From NCBI GenBank assembly GCA_010672825.2, contig JAAHFU020000001.1, positions 1,178,001 to 1,242,000 on the forward strand: DNA of 64,000 bases, given 5' to 3'. Position 1 is the stretch's first letter; each line of letters starts with the position of its first letter. This stretch comes from Leptolyngbya sp. SIO1E4. Lineage in GTDB: Bacteria > Cyanobacteriota > Cyanobacteriia > Phormidesmidales > Phormidesmidaceae. This document shows, one piece after another, positions 46,852 to 55,077 of the stretch. Below the pieces are notes generated by a model. The model saw nothing but the letters and a program-made list of their open reading frames with translations, searched no databases and was not told the origin of the DNA. The position numbers and the translations under genes were made by a program.

Positions 46852-47355
46852 ATGCACAGTCCTGCTATCTCTCCATCGTCCCGCCGCCCCTGGCATAGTT
46901 GGTTTGCTGATTTAGTATTGGCGGCCTTAGTGAGTGGGCCAATTGCTGCGCCATTTTTAGCCGCCTCAGGGCTGCCTGGGCTGACGCAAATTAGCCAGAT
47001 TATCTACTGGATGGGGATGCACGTCTGCCCTCAGCCAGAACTAGGATTGCCACTCACGCTGACTCATCTAATGGCAGTTTGTATGCGTTGTTATGGTACG
47101 GTACTGGGGCTTGTACTAATGCGGATTGTGTTCAGACGCGATCGCGGCCAGGCTTTTTTCTGGTTGGAACGCTATGGCCTCGTTGGTTTTGGGATTACCT
47201 TTGCCCTCTGCATGGCATACCCAGTGGAGTTAGCGCTTCAGGGGTTTGACTGGTGGCCGATTAGCCACGTCCGCATGGCCTTCTTTGGCTGCTTGGCAGG
47301 ATTAGGATTGGGCGCATACATTATGCCCTTGTTTCATAGTCCTGCGAGAGAGTAA
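46852..47355 (+). CDS. DUF2085 membrane protein
   Basis: A 167-residue protein with three to four hydrophobic segments. The conserved features are HVCPQPE and AVCMRCYGTVLGLVLMRIVF, whose cysteines could bind metal or form a disulfide. This matches the DUF2085 family of small membrane proteins, common in cyanobacteria and of unknown function. It lies 74 bp upstream of comB on the same strand and may share its transcript. Confidence 0.8.
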   Translation: MHSPAISPSSRRPWHSWFADLVLAALVSGPIAAPFLAASGLPGLTQISQIIYWMGMHVCPQPELGLPLTLTHLMAVCMRCYGTVLGLVLMRIVFRRDRGQAFFWLERYGLVGFGITFALCMAYPVELALQGFDWWPISHVRMAFFGCLAGLGLGAYIMPLFHSPARE

Positions 47356-47429
47356 GTGAGTTTTGGGAAACTTCCCTAATAGAATGAAAAATCGGCAGAG
47401 ATAACCACGTTCGGGAGTGTCTCCAGTTT

Positions 47430-48167
47430 GTGAAGCTATCCGTATATCATACCCCTGAAGAAGTGCCCAACGGGGCCATGCCAGAGTGCGCGATCGCGAT
47501 CGACGTTCTTAGAGCAACCTCTACGATGGCGGCTGCTCTCAATGCAGGTGCAGCTGCGATTCACGTATTCAGCGATTTAGATTTGCTCCGCCAGGCCAGT
47601 GAGCAATACCCGACGGGTCAGCGGTTGCTGGCAGGTGAACGCGGAGGCGCGCCGGTAGACGGCTTTGACTTAGGCAACTCTCCCTTAGATCACACGGTTG
47701 AACGTTCCCATGGACGTCACCTATTCATGAGCACCACCAACGGCACGCGATGTCTGCAGCGCATTCAATCGGCTCCAATGGTGATTACAGCGGCGCTCAC
47801 AACGCGTCAAGCCGTCGTTGACTTTTTACTCAAGCATGAACCTGAGCAGGTTTGGCTGGTAGGCTCCGGGTGGGAGGGTACCTATTCTTTGGAAGATACC
47901 GTCTGCGCTGGGGCGATCGCCCATCAGCTGGCCCATCAGCAATCTCGGGATCTGAAAGAACTCGCAGGCAATGATGCCACCTTTGCTGCGGTCAGCCTGT
48001 ATCAACAATGGCAAGATTCTCTCTTAGAGCTAATGTGCTGCGCCAGCCATGGTCAGCGTTTGCTGCGTCTGAGCCAGGAGGAAGACCTCAAATACTGTGC
48101 CCAATTAGATGTACTGAATCTGATCCCCATCCAGTCAGAGCCCGGAATTTTAGTACTAAAACCTTAA
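47430..48167 (+). CDS. comB: 2-phosphosulfolactate phosphatase
   Basis: A 245-residue Mg2+-dependent phosphatase of the ComB family. IDVLRATSTMAAALNAGAAA, LAGERGGAPVDGFDLGNSPL and FMSTTNGTRCLQRI are hallmark stretches. ComB belongs to coenzyme M synthesis in methanogens, but many cyanobacteria carry it without that pathway; sulfolactate or another phosphoester may be the substrate. The start is GTG at 47430. Confidence 0.93.
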   Translation: MKLSVYHTPEEVPNGAMPECAIAIDVLRATSTMAAALNAGAAAIHVFSDLDLLRQASEQYPTGQRLLAGERGGAPVDGFDLGNSPLDHTVERSHGRHLFMSTTNGTRCLQRIQSAPMVITAALTTRQAVVDFLLKHEPEQVWLVGSGWEGTYSLEDTVCAGAIAHQLAHQQSRDLKELAGNDATFAAVSLYQQWQDSLLELMCCASHGQRLLRLSQEEDLKYCAQLDVLNLIPIQSEPGILVLKP

Positions 48168-48307
48168 GGCGATCGCGGACAAACTGAGCCCTGTGTAATT
48201 CCTTCTTCTTAACTTCCTGGCATTCTCTCAGGTGAGGCTCAGCTAGTTCTCTTACTTTTGTTGATAAGTACGGCAAGAAGTAACCTGACGAGCACGAGGG
48301 TAAAACA

Positions 48308-49741
48308 GTGGCTGTTGATTATGATTTGGTCGTGATTGGGGGCGGTTCCGCAGGGTTGGTCGCGGCCAGTGCTAGCGCCCAGCTCAAGGCCAAAGTCGCT
48401 TTAATCGAGAAGGAACCTCGGTTGGGCGGCGACTGCCTGCATTACGGATGTGTACCCAGTAAATCACTGATTCACGCTGGGCGCATTGCCCACGACGTTA
48501 AAAACTCAGCGATTTATGGCATTGAGGCTTCAATTCAAGACATCCGCATCCGGGAAGCGTTAGGGCACGTCCATCGCGTTATCGACACCATCCAAGAGCA
48601 TGATTCAACAGAACGATTTGAATCCCTTGGGGTAGAGGTGATTTACGGTGAGGGGCAGTTTACCGATCCCCATACGTTTGTCGTCAATGGACGCGAGCTT
48701 CGAGCCCGAACTTTTCTCGTGGCCACAGGCGGCCGTCCGGGGCTGCCGCCCATTAATGGGTTGAAGGAAGCAGGCTATCTAACCAACGTCAATGTTTTTT
48801 CCATTGATTCTCGTCCTGAGGCACTGGCAATCATTGGTGCCGGGCCGATTGGGTGTGAGCTGGGGCAGGCTTTTTCGCGGCTTGGCAGCCGGGTCACCAT
48901 TTTGGCTAGCCGCCAGCATATTCTCCCTAAAGAAGACCCTGAAGCCGCCCAAGTCGTACAAGACCACATGGTTGCAGAAGGCATTCAGATTTTGACGGAA
49001 ACCCGAGCCCAGGAAGTCTCGATTCAGGATGGCAAGAAAGTTATCTTAACCAATCAGGGCGATCGCATCGTTGTGGACGAAATCCTGGCTGCCGCTGGGC
49101 GCGTTCCTAATGTAGAAACCCTCAACTTGCAAGCAGCTGGAGTCGAAGTGGGCAAGCAGGGGGTAATCGTGAATGAAAAATTGCAAACCACGAACCCCAA
49201 GATTTATGCCGCTGGTGATGTAATCGGTGGGTACCAATTTACCCACGTCGCAGGCTATGAAGGGGCTGTTGTTATCCAAAACGCGCTGTTTTTCCCAACC
49301 AAAAAGGCAGATTATCGCGTCATTCCCTGGGCCACCTTTACCGAACCTGAACTCGGACGAGTTGGGCTAACAGAAGAGCAAGCTCGAAAGCGCTATGGGG
49401 ATGACGTCATGGTGCTTCGACACAACTTCGACCATGTGGATCGAGCCTTGGCTGAAGGCGCTGGGATTGGGTTTGCCAAGTTCATCACGCGCAAAAACGG
49501 TGAAATCTTAGGTGCCCACATCGTTGGCCCCACAGCCGGGGAGTTAATTCACGAAGTCGTGTTGGCGATGACCTACAACCTCAAAGTAGGGGCGCTGACA
49601 TTTATGCACGTGTACCCAACGCTGTCAGAAATTACGAGTAAAACCGCCCTGCAGCATACGAAGCAAAAATATGCTCAAAACACCCGCCTGCAGGGGGTTC
49701 TCAGGGGTTTCTTCAATTTCCGTCGTTCGATTGGGCGGTAG
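48308..49741 (+). CDS. FAD-dependent pyridine nucleotide-disulfide oxidoreductase (MerA-like)
   Basis: A 477-residue flavoprotein with an N-terminal FAD motif DLVVIGGGSAGLVAASASAQ, the redox disulfide GGDCLHYGCVPSK, an NAD(P)H-binding GAGPIGCELGQAFSRLG and the C-terminal dimer domain (THVAGYEGAVV, FTEPELGRVGLTE). It lacks the heavy-metal-binding N-terminal domain and the C-terminal vicinal cysteines of true mercuric reductase. It is therefore a MerA-like reductase, as found in Synechocystis, with a possible role in metal or thiol reduction. GTG start. Its 3' end overlaps the convergent nnr gene by 29 bp. Confidence 0.9.
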   Translation: MAVDYDLVVIGGGSAGLVAASASAQLKAKVALIEKEPRLGGDCLHYGCVPSKSLIHAGRIAHDVKNSAIYGIEASIQDIRIREALGHVHRVIDTIQEHDSTERFESLGVEVIYGEGQFTDPHTFVVNGRELRARTFLVATGGRPGLPPINGLKEAGYLTNVNVFSIDSRPEALAIIGAGPIGCELGQAFSRLGSRVTILASRQHILPKEDPEAAQVVQDHMVAEGIQILTETRAQEVSIQDGKKVILTNQGDRIVVDEILAAAGRVPNVETLNLQAAGVEVGKQGVIVNEKLQTTNPKIYAAGDVIGGYQFTHVAGYEGAVVIQNALFFPTKKADYRVIPWATFTEPELGRVGLTEEQARKRYGDDVMVLRHNFDHVDRALAEGAGIGFAKFITRKNGEILGAHIVGPTAGELIHEVVLAMTYNLKVGALTFMHVYPTLSEITSKTALQHTKQKYAQNTRLQGVLRGFFNFRRSIGR

Positions 49742-51317
49742 CGGAGGCCAAAATCTGAGCCAGGGTGGATGGCAAGTGCTCAGCTAACTCGCTCGGGGAA
49801 CAGCCTAAAACCGTTCGCTCTGATGCCAAAATCCGCCCCGTCTGGGCATGCCACCAAACCGCTGCTATTGCTGCCGCTAGCAGACTCTGTTCGGGAAACT
49901 GAGCGTTCTGGAGGTGTTGCGCTACTAGCCCAGCAACCAAGCCCGTCAGCACATCGCCGCTGCCCCCCCGGGCCAGGGCAGGGGTACTCTCTCGGTTAAA
50001 CCACAGCTGCCCATTCTGATGGGCGATCGCACTCACCGCACCCTTTAACACAATCGTGCAGCATGCCGCTTGGGCAGCTTGTTGAGCAGCTGCGCTGGCC
50101 GTGGGTGCGTGCTCAAGTAAGGTCGGGAATAAGCGGCGAAACTCGCCCAGGTGCGGCGTTAATAACGTTGGGGCAGATCGCTGCTGCAGACGCTCTAGGG
50201 CAGCGTGCTGGGCCAGCCAGTTGAGGCCATCGGCATCTAAGATGACAGGGCGATCGCACTCCCATACCTGGGCTAGCAGATCACTGGCCTGTAACGTTAA
50301 TCCCGGCCCACAGGCAACCACATCATACTTTCCCCAATCGAGGGCAGGTGACAACGCCGCAATCGCTCCTGAGGGGGTCTCAGGGGCACCTACGACCAAA
50401 GCTTCTGGTACCTGGCTGACAACGGTCAGCTTTAAGCTGGCAGGCACAACCAGGGTAACCATGCCCACACCACTCGCGATCGCCCCTTTCCCGGCCAACA
50501 ACGCTGCGCCTGCATATTGCCGAGACCCGGCAATCATTAACACATGGCCCACCTGATATTTGTGGGCACTGGCAGACCGCCTAAGCGGCAGATGAGAACG
50601 CATCGCTTCTGTCGAAACACACCTCAATGTCAAGGTCTCGCCGACAACCGCTTGAATACTTTTGAGAGGAACATCAAAGGGAATCAGGTGGGCATCTCCG
50701 ATCCAAGACAGGGCCGTATCTTGGAACAGCCCCAGCTTCCATAGGCCAAGACACAGGGTATGACGAGCCCGAATAGCAGTTCCCAAAACGGCACCCGTAT
50801 CCGTTTCTAACCCTGACGGAATATCAATACTGACGACCGGAATCTCCCAACCGTTAATCTCGTCAATGCCTGTGGCGATTTCCCCGGTTAAGGCACGGGT
50901 GAGGCCAATGCCAAACCCTCCGTCCACAATTAGATCACAGACCTGTAGGTCGCGGCTGCTCTCAACCCCAGGAACGCCAAGATAATCTAAATAAGCTTTA
51001 TGACTGGCCGTCAGTTCTTTAACCCGGTTAAACGGGCACCAGAGGAGAACACGATAGCCTTGGTGATACAGTTCACGCGCCACGACTAAGGCGTCGCCGC
51101 CATTGTGTCCTGGTCCGACGATAAAGCCCACGGTTGCGGTGCGATCGCGGGGGTAATGAGTCGCGATCCAGCGAGCGACACGGCCAGCCACTTTCTCCAT
51201 CAGAGCGGGCACAGACATCCCAGCGGCAAACAACGATGCCTCGATCTGCTGCATCTGCTCAGCAGTGACGATGACTGACTCAGTCAAAAGATGGTTTCCA
51301 GCATTAATGCCATTCAC
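49713..51317 (-). CDS. nnr: Bifunctional NAD(P)H-hydrate repair enzyme
   Basis: A 534-residue fusion of an N-terminal NAD(P)HX epimerase (TAEQMQQIEASLFAAG, GFIVGPGHNGGDALVVAREL) and a C-terminal ADP/ATP-dependent dehydratase (LTPHLGEFRRLF, LARGGSGDVLTGLVAGLVAQ). It repairs hydrated nicotinamide cofactors. The frame is open to a TTG at 51377, but an AAGGAGG site (51335-51329) precedes GTG 51317, which is the likely start. Its end overlaps the MerA-like gene by 29 bp tail to tail. Confidence 0.93.
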   Translation of the reverse strand: MNGINAGNHLLTESVIVTAEQMQQIEASLFAAGMSVPALMEKVAGRVARWIATHYPRDRTATVGFIVGPGHNGGDALVVARELYHQGYRVLLWCPFNRVKELTASHKAYLDYLGVPGVESSRDLQVCDLIVDGGFGIGLTRALTGEIATGIDEINGWEIPVVSIDIPSGLETDTGAVLGTAIRARHTLCLGLWKLGLFQDTALSWIGDAHLIPFDVPLKSIQAVVGETLTLRCVSTEAMRSHLPLRRSASAHKYQVGHVLMIAGSRQYAGAALLAGKGAIASGVGMVTLVVPASLKLTVVSQVPEALVVGAPETPSGAIAALSPALDWGKYDVVACGPGLTLQASDLLAQVWECDRPVILDADGLNWLAQHAALERLQQRSAPTLLTPHLGEFRRLFPTLLEHAPTASAAAQQAAQAACCTIVLKGAVSAIAHQNGQLWFNRESTPALARGGSGDVLTGLVAGLVAQHLQNAQFPEQSLLAAAIAAVWWHAQTGRILASERTVLGCSPSELAEHLPSTLAQILASATAQSNDGN

Positions 51318-51394
51318 AACCCACCGATCCTCCTTAGCTGGCGCTGGCCATGGGAGAGGATGAAAAGTTAGACGCAACTCCTCGCGCCGTTACT

Positions 51395-51490
51395 TATGGC
51401 TTTGTTCAGTTGAGTCCAGTACATCTTGGCCAAGACCGGGTCTAGGGTTTGGGGTCTAGGGTGTACTTGATTAGTCTGCATACCGCTATA
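51395..51490 (+). mobile_element. MITE-like R1 repeat, copy 4
   Basis: A full 96-bp copy with a slightly changed left end (TATGGC) and an intact CCGCTATA right end. The G-rich core at 51438-51461 is complete. It lies between the start of nnr and the end of the SPOR-like gene, 78 bp upstream of the nnr start. Confidence 0.75.
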
Positions 51491-51510
51491 AGCAGTTACC
51501 CAATCAGCAG

Positions 51511-52422
51511 TTACTCAAAGTGAACACGCGCATCGAGACCAGAATCCCGCAAATAGCTGCTCCATTCTTGGGCAATGCCTTGATCAGCATACGGCCCGAC
51601 TGCCACATGCGGCCCCCGAGGAGCCGTTCGCGTTTGCACCAAACTCGGAGCCGCCCCTAAGGTCACAACCTGATTAGCTAAGCTTGGCAAGTCAGCAGAA
51701 CGCCCCGGTACCACAACGTAATACCCAGAGGCTCTAGCGGGTGGCTGAGCTGTCGAGGGCGCACTTGTCGGCGGTGACGCAGCATTGGCTGGATAAGCAG
51801 AAGGTGGGGCTGTATTAACAGATTGAAAAGGCGGGGCCTGGCCAAATTCCACCGATGACGAGGTCGCCGCAACGGGCAACGGCGGCAGACTCCCGGTTGT
51901 ACTTGCCGGGACGGATGCGGTTGGACTAGCCGGTACAGACGGGGTTGGGCTGGCCGGGACAGATGCGCTAGCGGGTGGTACCGACGACGGGTACGCCGAG
52001 GGAGTATTGCCAAGGGGAGCACTGACTGAGGCCGTGGGTTGAACCTGAGCCCCAATCCCCATCACGGCTAACTCATCGGCCCGTAGCTGAGCATTTTGCA
52101 AAGAGTTAAAGCGCCCAGCTTGAATAACAGATCCGCCGTCGACAAAGTTAACGAAGGCCCCTGGCTCTATCTGACGCACCTGGTCTAGCAGCAAATCGCT
52201 ATTGCCATTGACCAAAACAACATATTGCTCACTCGGCAGAGCTGCACCATTGCTCGCGTAAGGAATCGGCGGCAGCGGCGTCGGCAATGTCTGAGCCACT
52301 TGAACAGACGGGCCGTCTGGGGCAGCCATGCCGGGCTTCATGTGCCCCGCTGCGATCGCAGTCGTCGCCAATAAGCAGCCCGCCAACACATAATGACGCG
52401 ACTTTCGGAGAGTCATAAACAT
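51511..52422 (-). CDS. Secreted protein with two SPOR-like regions and Pro/Ser/Ala linker
   Basis: A 303-residue protein with a signal peptide (RHYVLAGCLLATTAIAAG). Two regions resemble SPOR or septal-ring repeats: about 65-135 (YVVLVNGNSDLLLDQVRQIE, GRFNSLQNAQLRADELAVMG) and about 230-303 (YYVVVPGRSADLPSLANQVV, VGPYADQGIAQEWSSYLRDS). Between them is a low-complexity linker with repeats of the type VPASPTPS. SPOR domains bind denuded peptidoglycan at division sites, so a wall-binding role is plausible but unproven. ATG 52422 is chosen because AGGAGG lies 10 bp upstream; the open frame 20 codons further has no such site. Confidence 0.65.
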   Translation of the reverse strand: MFMTLRKSRHYVLAGCLLATTAIAAGHMKPGMAAPDGPSVQVAQTLPTPLPPIPYASNGAALPSEQYVVLVNGNSDLLLDQVRQIEPGAFVNFVDGGSVIQAGRFNSLQNAQLRADELAVMGIGAQVQPTASVSAPLGNTPSAYPSSVPPASASVPASPTPSVPASPTASVPASTTGSLPPLPVAATSSSVEFGQAPPFQSVNTAPPSAYPANAASPPTSAPSTAQPPARASGYYVVVPGRSADLPSLANQVVTLGAAPSLVQTRTAPRGPHVAVGPYADQGIAQEWSSYLRDSGLDARVHFE

Positions 52423-52626
52423 ACAACTTTTGCCTCCTGAGAAGGGGGCCAACCCTGGTACAAATGTGGAACTCAATTTCATAGAACTGTCCAGCTTTGA
52501 AGCTGATTTCGAGAGGGCAATTACAGTTAATCTATGAGCCTGTCTCGACTTTTCTACGAATAGCCGAGGTGAATGCTAGCCTAGGATAGATACTTTCTTT
52601 AAAAAATTCCAGACTTTGTTATTGGG

Positions 52627-53760
52627 ATGAGCAAAATTGTTGTGGGCCTCTCAGGCGGCGTCGATAGTTCAGTAGCAGCCGCAACGTTGCATCATCAGGG
52701 TCATGAAGTGATTGGCTTGACCCTATGGTTAATGAAGGGCAAGGGTCAATGTTGCTCAGAGGGCATGGTCGATGCAGTGCGGCTCTGTGAAGAGTTGGGC
52801 ATTCCCCATCATTTAGTGGATAGCCGAGAGACCTTTCAAAACAACATTGTTGATTATTTAGTGGCAGGGTACAGCGCAGGGGTCACCCCCTTGCCGTGTT
52901 CGCAGTGCAATCGCACCGTCAAATTTGGGCCCATGCTGCAATATGCACGGGAAGAATTAGGGGCCGAGGCGATCGCCACAGGACACTATGCCCGCATTCG
53001 CCACAACGAATCGACCCAACGCTACGAGCTTTATCGAGCCATTGATCGCAGCAAAGATCAGTCCTATTTTCTCTATGACCTGACTCAAGAAATGTTGGCC
53101 GCGACTCAGTTTCCTTTAGGGGAGCACACTAAAGCTGAAACGCGCCGCATCGCCACTGAACTCGGGTTACACACCGCGGCCAAACCCGAGAGCCAAGACC
53201 TTTGCTTAGTTGAGCATCATGGGTCTATGGGGTCTTTTTTGGATAAATATTTAGCACCCCAGCCCGGCGATATTGTGGATACCCACGGGCGTATTTTGGG
53301 TCGGCATGAAGGGATTCACCACTACACCATTGGTCAACGCAAAGGACTCGGAATTGCAGCAGCGCATCCGCTGTATGTTGTGGCGATCGATGTAGGCCGC
53401 AATCAGGTGATTGTGGGCGATCGCGCAAGCGTCCATTATCCCGAGTGCACGGTTCACCGAGTCAATTGGGTTTCCGTGGCTCCCCCTCCAGAACCGCTCA
53501 AAGTGACCGTACAAATTCGTTATCGCTCTCCTGCGGTGCCCGCCACCCTCCTGCCGATGACAGCCGAAGAGACACCCAACCTATCTGGACAAGTCAAACT
53601 CGTTTTTGATGATCCTCAATTTGGGGTAACACCTGGACAAGCCGCCGTTTGGTACGACGGCGATAAAGTCCTGGGAGGCGGTATTATTGAGCCGCTGTCT
53701 GTAGAACAACGAGTCGAAGCTGCCTTGGCACAAACAGGAACTCGTGGGAACAGATGCTGA
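52627..53760 (+). CDS. mnmA: tRNA-uridine 2-sulfurtransferase MnmA
   Basis: A 377-residue enzyme that thiolates U34 in tRNAs for Lys, Glu and Gln. It shows the PP-loop [15 protein letters not shown], the catalytic cysteine in [14 protein letters not shown], a second cysteine in [10 protein letters not shown], and [13 protein letters not shown]. Length is as usual. It is a single gene with a promoter gap of 204 bp from the divergent SPOR-like gene. Confidence 0.97.
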   Translation: MSKIVVGLSGGVDSSVAAATLHHQGHEVIGLTLWLMKGKGQCCSEGMVDAVRLCEELGIPHHLVDSRETFQNNIVDYLVAGYSAGVTPLPCSQCNRTVKFGPMLQYAREELGAEAIATGHYARIRHNESTQRYELYRAIDRSKDQSYFLYDLTQEMLAATQFPLGEHTKAETRRIATELGLHTAAKPESQDLCLVEHHGSMGSFLDKYLAPQPGDIVDTHGRILGRHEGIHHYTIGQRKGLGIAAAHPLYVVAIDVGRNQVIVGDRASVHYPECTVHRVNWVSVAPPPEPLKVTVQIRYRSPAVPATLLPMTAEETPNLSGQVKLVFDDPQFGVTPGQAAVWYDGDKVLGGGIIEPLSVEQRVEAALAQTGTRGNRC

Positions 53761-53880
53761 GATCAGGAGTTCCTTAATACAAACCCTTCGATCAGTCACT
53801 CCCTAAGTACAAACGCTGAACTCAGCAGTTGCTTTGGGAATACTGGGTGCGACCAGTTCACAATTTAAGAGGACGGTATC

Positions 53881-55059
53881 TTGACTCAAGTGCATGGAAT
53901 TAACACGCCTCACGGCGGCACACTTATCAACCGCATTGCCACCCCTGAAGAGCGCGAGAATTTCTTAGCAAAAGCCGATACGCTGCCGCGCGTCACCCTT
54001 GACGAGCGGGCTTTTTCAGACCTGGCAATGATCGCGATCGGTGGCTTTAGCCCCCTGAGCGGCTTCATGGAGCAAGCTGACTATGACACGGTTGTCACCT
54101 CAATGCGCCTTGCCGATGGGCAACCTTGGGCGATCCCAGTCACCCTCTCCGTTGCTGAGGCCGTTGCTGAACCGCTTCAAGAAGGGACTCTGGTGCGTCT
54201 GGATGATGCCACAGGCCGTTTCGTAGGCGTCCTTGAACTCACCCAAAAATATAAGTACGACAAAGCTAAGGAAGCTATTAATGTTTATCGCACTGAAGAA
54301 GAGAAACATCCAGGGGTAAAAGTTGTCTACGAGCAAGGTCCCATTAACCTGGCAGGCCCTGTTTGGCTGTTAGAGCGCGATCCACACCCGCTCTTTCCCA
54401 ACTACCAGATTGACCCCGCCACATCTCGCATCATGTTCAAGGAGAAGGGATGGAAAACCGTAGTGGGTTTTCAAACTCGCAATCCGATTCACCGAGCCCA
54501 TGAATACATTCAGAAGTGTGCTCTCGAGATTGTCGATGGGCTCTTTCTGCATCCCTTAGTGGGCGCAACCAAGAAGGATGACATTCCTGCGGATGTCCGG
54601 ATGCGATGCTACGAAATTATGATGGAGCATTATTTTCCGCAAAATCGAGTAATTTTAGCGATTAATCCATCTGCAATGCGATACGCTGGCCCTAGAGAGG
54701 CCATTTTTCATGCCTTGATTCGTAAAAACTATGGCTGCACCCATTTTATCGTGGGACGTGATCACGCTGGAGTAGGCGACTACTATGGCACCTATGACGC
54801 GCAGTACATCTTTGATGAATTTGAGCCTGGGGAACTGGGCATTACCCCACTAAAGTTTGAGCATGCTTTCTACTGCACTCGAACCTCTACAATGGCAACC
54901 ACCAAGACGAGCCCTAGTGCTCCCGAAGAACGAATTCATCTGTCGGGGACTAAGGTTCGTGAAATGCTCCGCCGAGGTGAGCTCCCCCCCCCCGAGTTCT
55001 CACGACCAGAGGTGGCGGCAGAGTTGGCCCGGGCAATGCGAGTTGCTCAAGAAGTTTAG
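53881..55059 (+). CDS. sat: ATP sulfurylase (sulfate adenylyltransferase)
   Basis: A 392-residue enzyme making APS from sulfate and ATP, the first step of sulfate assimilation. The active-site segments [15 protein letters not shown] and [15 protein letters not shown] are intact. The start is TTG at 53881 preceded by AGAGGAC; the N-terminus [18 protein letters not shown] matches the family. A caspase-fold protein gene follows after 18 bp and is likely in the same operon. Confidence 0.96.
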   Translation: MTQVHGINTPHGGTLINRIATPEERENFLAKADTLPRVTLDERAFSDLAMIAIGGFSPLSGFMEQADYDTVVTSMRLADGQPWAIPVTLSVAEAVAEPLQEGTLVRLDDATGRFVGVLELTQKYKYDKAKEAINVYRTEEEKHPGVKVVYEQGPINLAGPVWLLERDPHPLFPNYQIDPATSRIMFKEKGWKTVVGFQTRNPIHRAHEYIQKCALEIVDGLFLHPLVGATKKDDIPADVRMRCYEIMMEHYFPQNRVILAINPSAMRYAGPREAIFHALIRKNYGCTHFIVGRDHAGVGDYYGTYDAQYIFDEFEPGELGITPLKFEHAFYCTRTSTMATTKTSPSAPEERIHLSGTKVREMLRRGELPPPEFSRPEVAAELARAMRVAQEV

Positions 55060-55077
55060 GAATGGGATAACCCTGCT

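Noticed and set aside
46688-46915. Plus-strand frame starting MGSRVCLISLHTAI
   Set aside because: The same start peptide appears at 917 because both begin inside R1 repeat copies; it runs into the DUF2085 gene in another frame. No ribosome site.
29057-51490. R1 repeats as telomere-like or CRISPR-related sequence
   Set aside because: The GGGTCTAGGGTTT core recalls telomeric repeats, but it occurs once per element, is not in long arrays, and the elements have inverted ends and an apparent insertion target.
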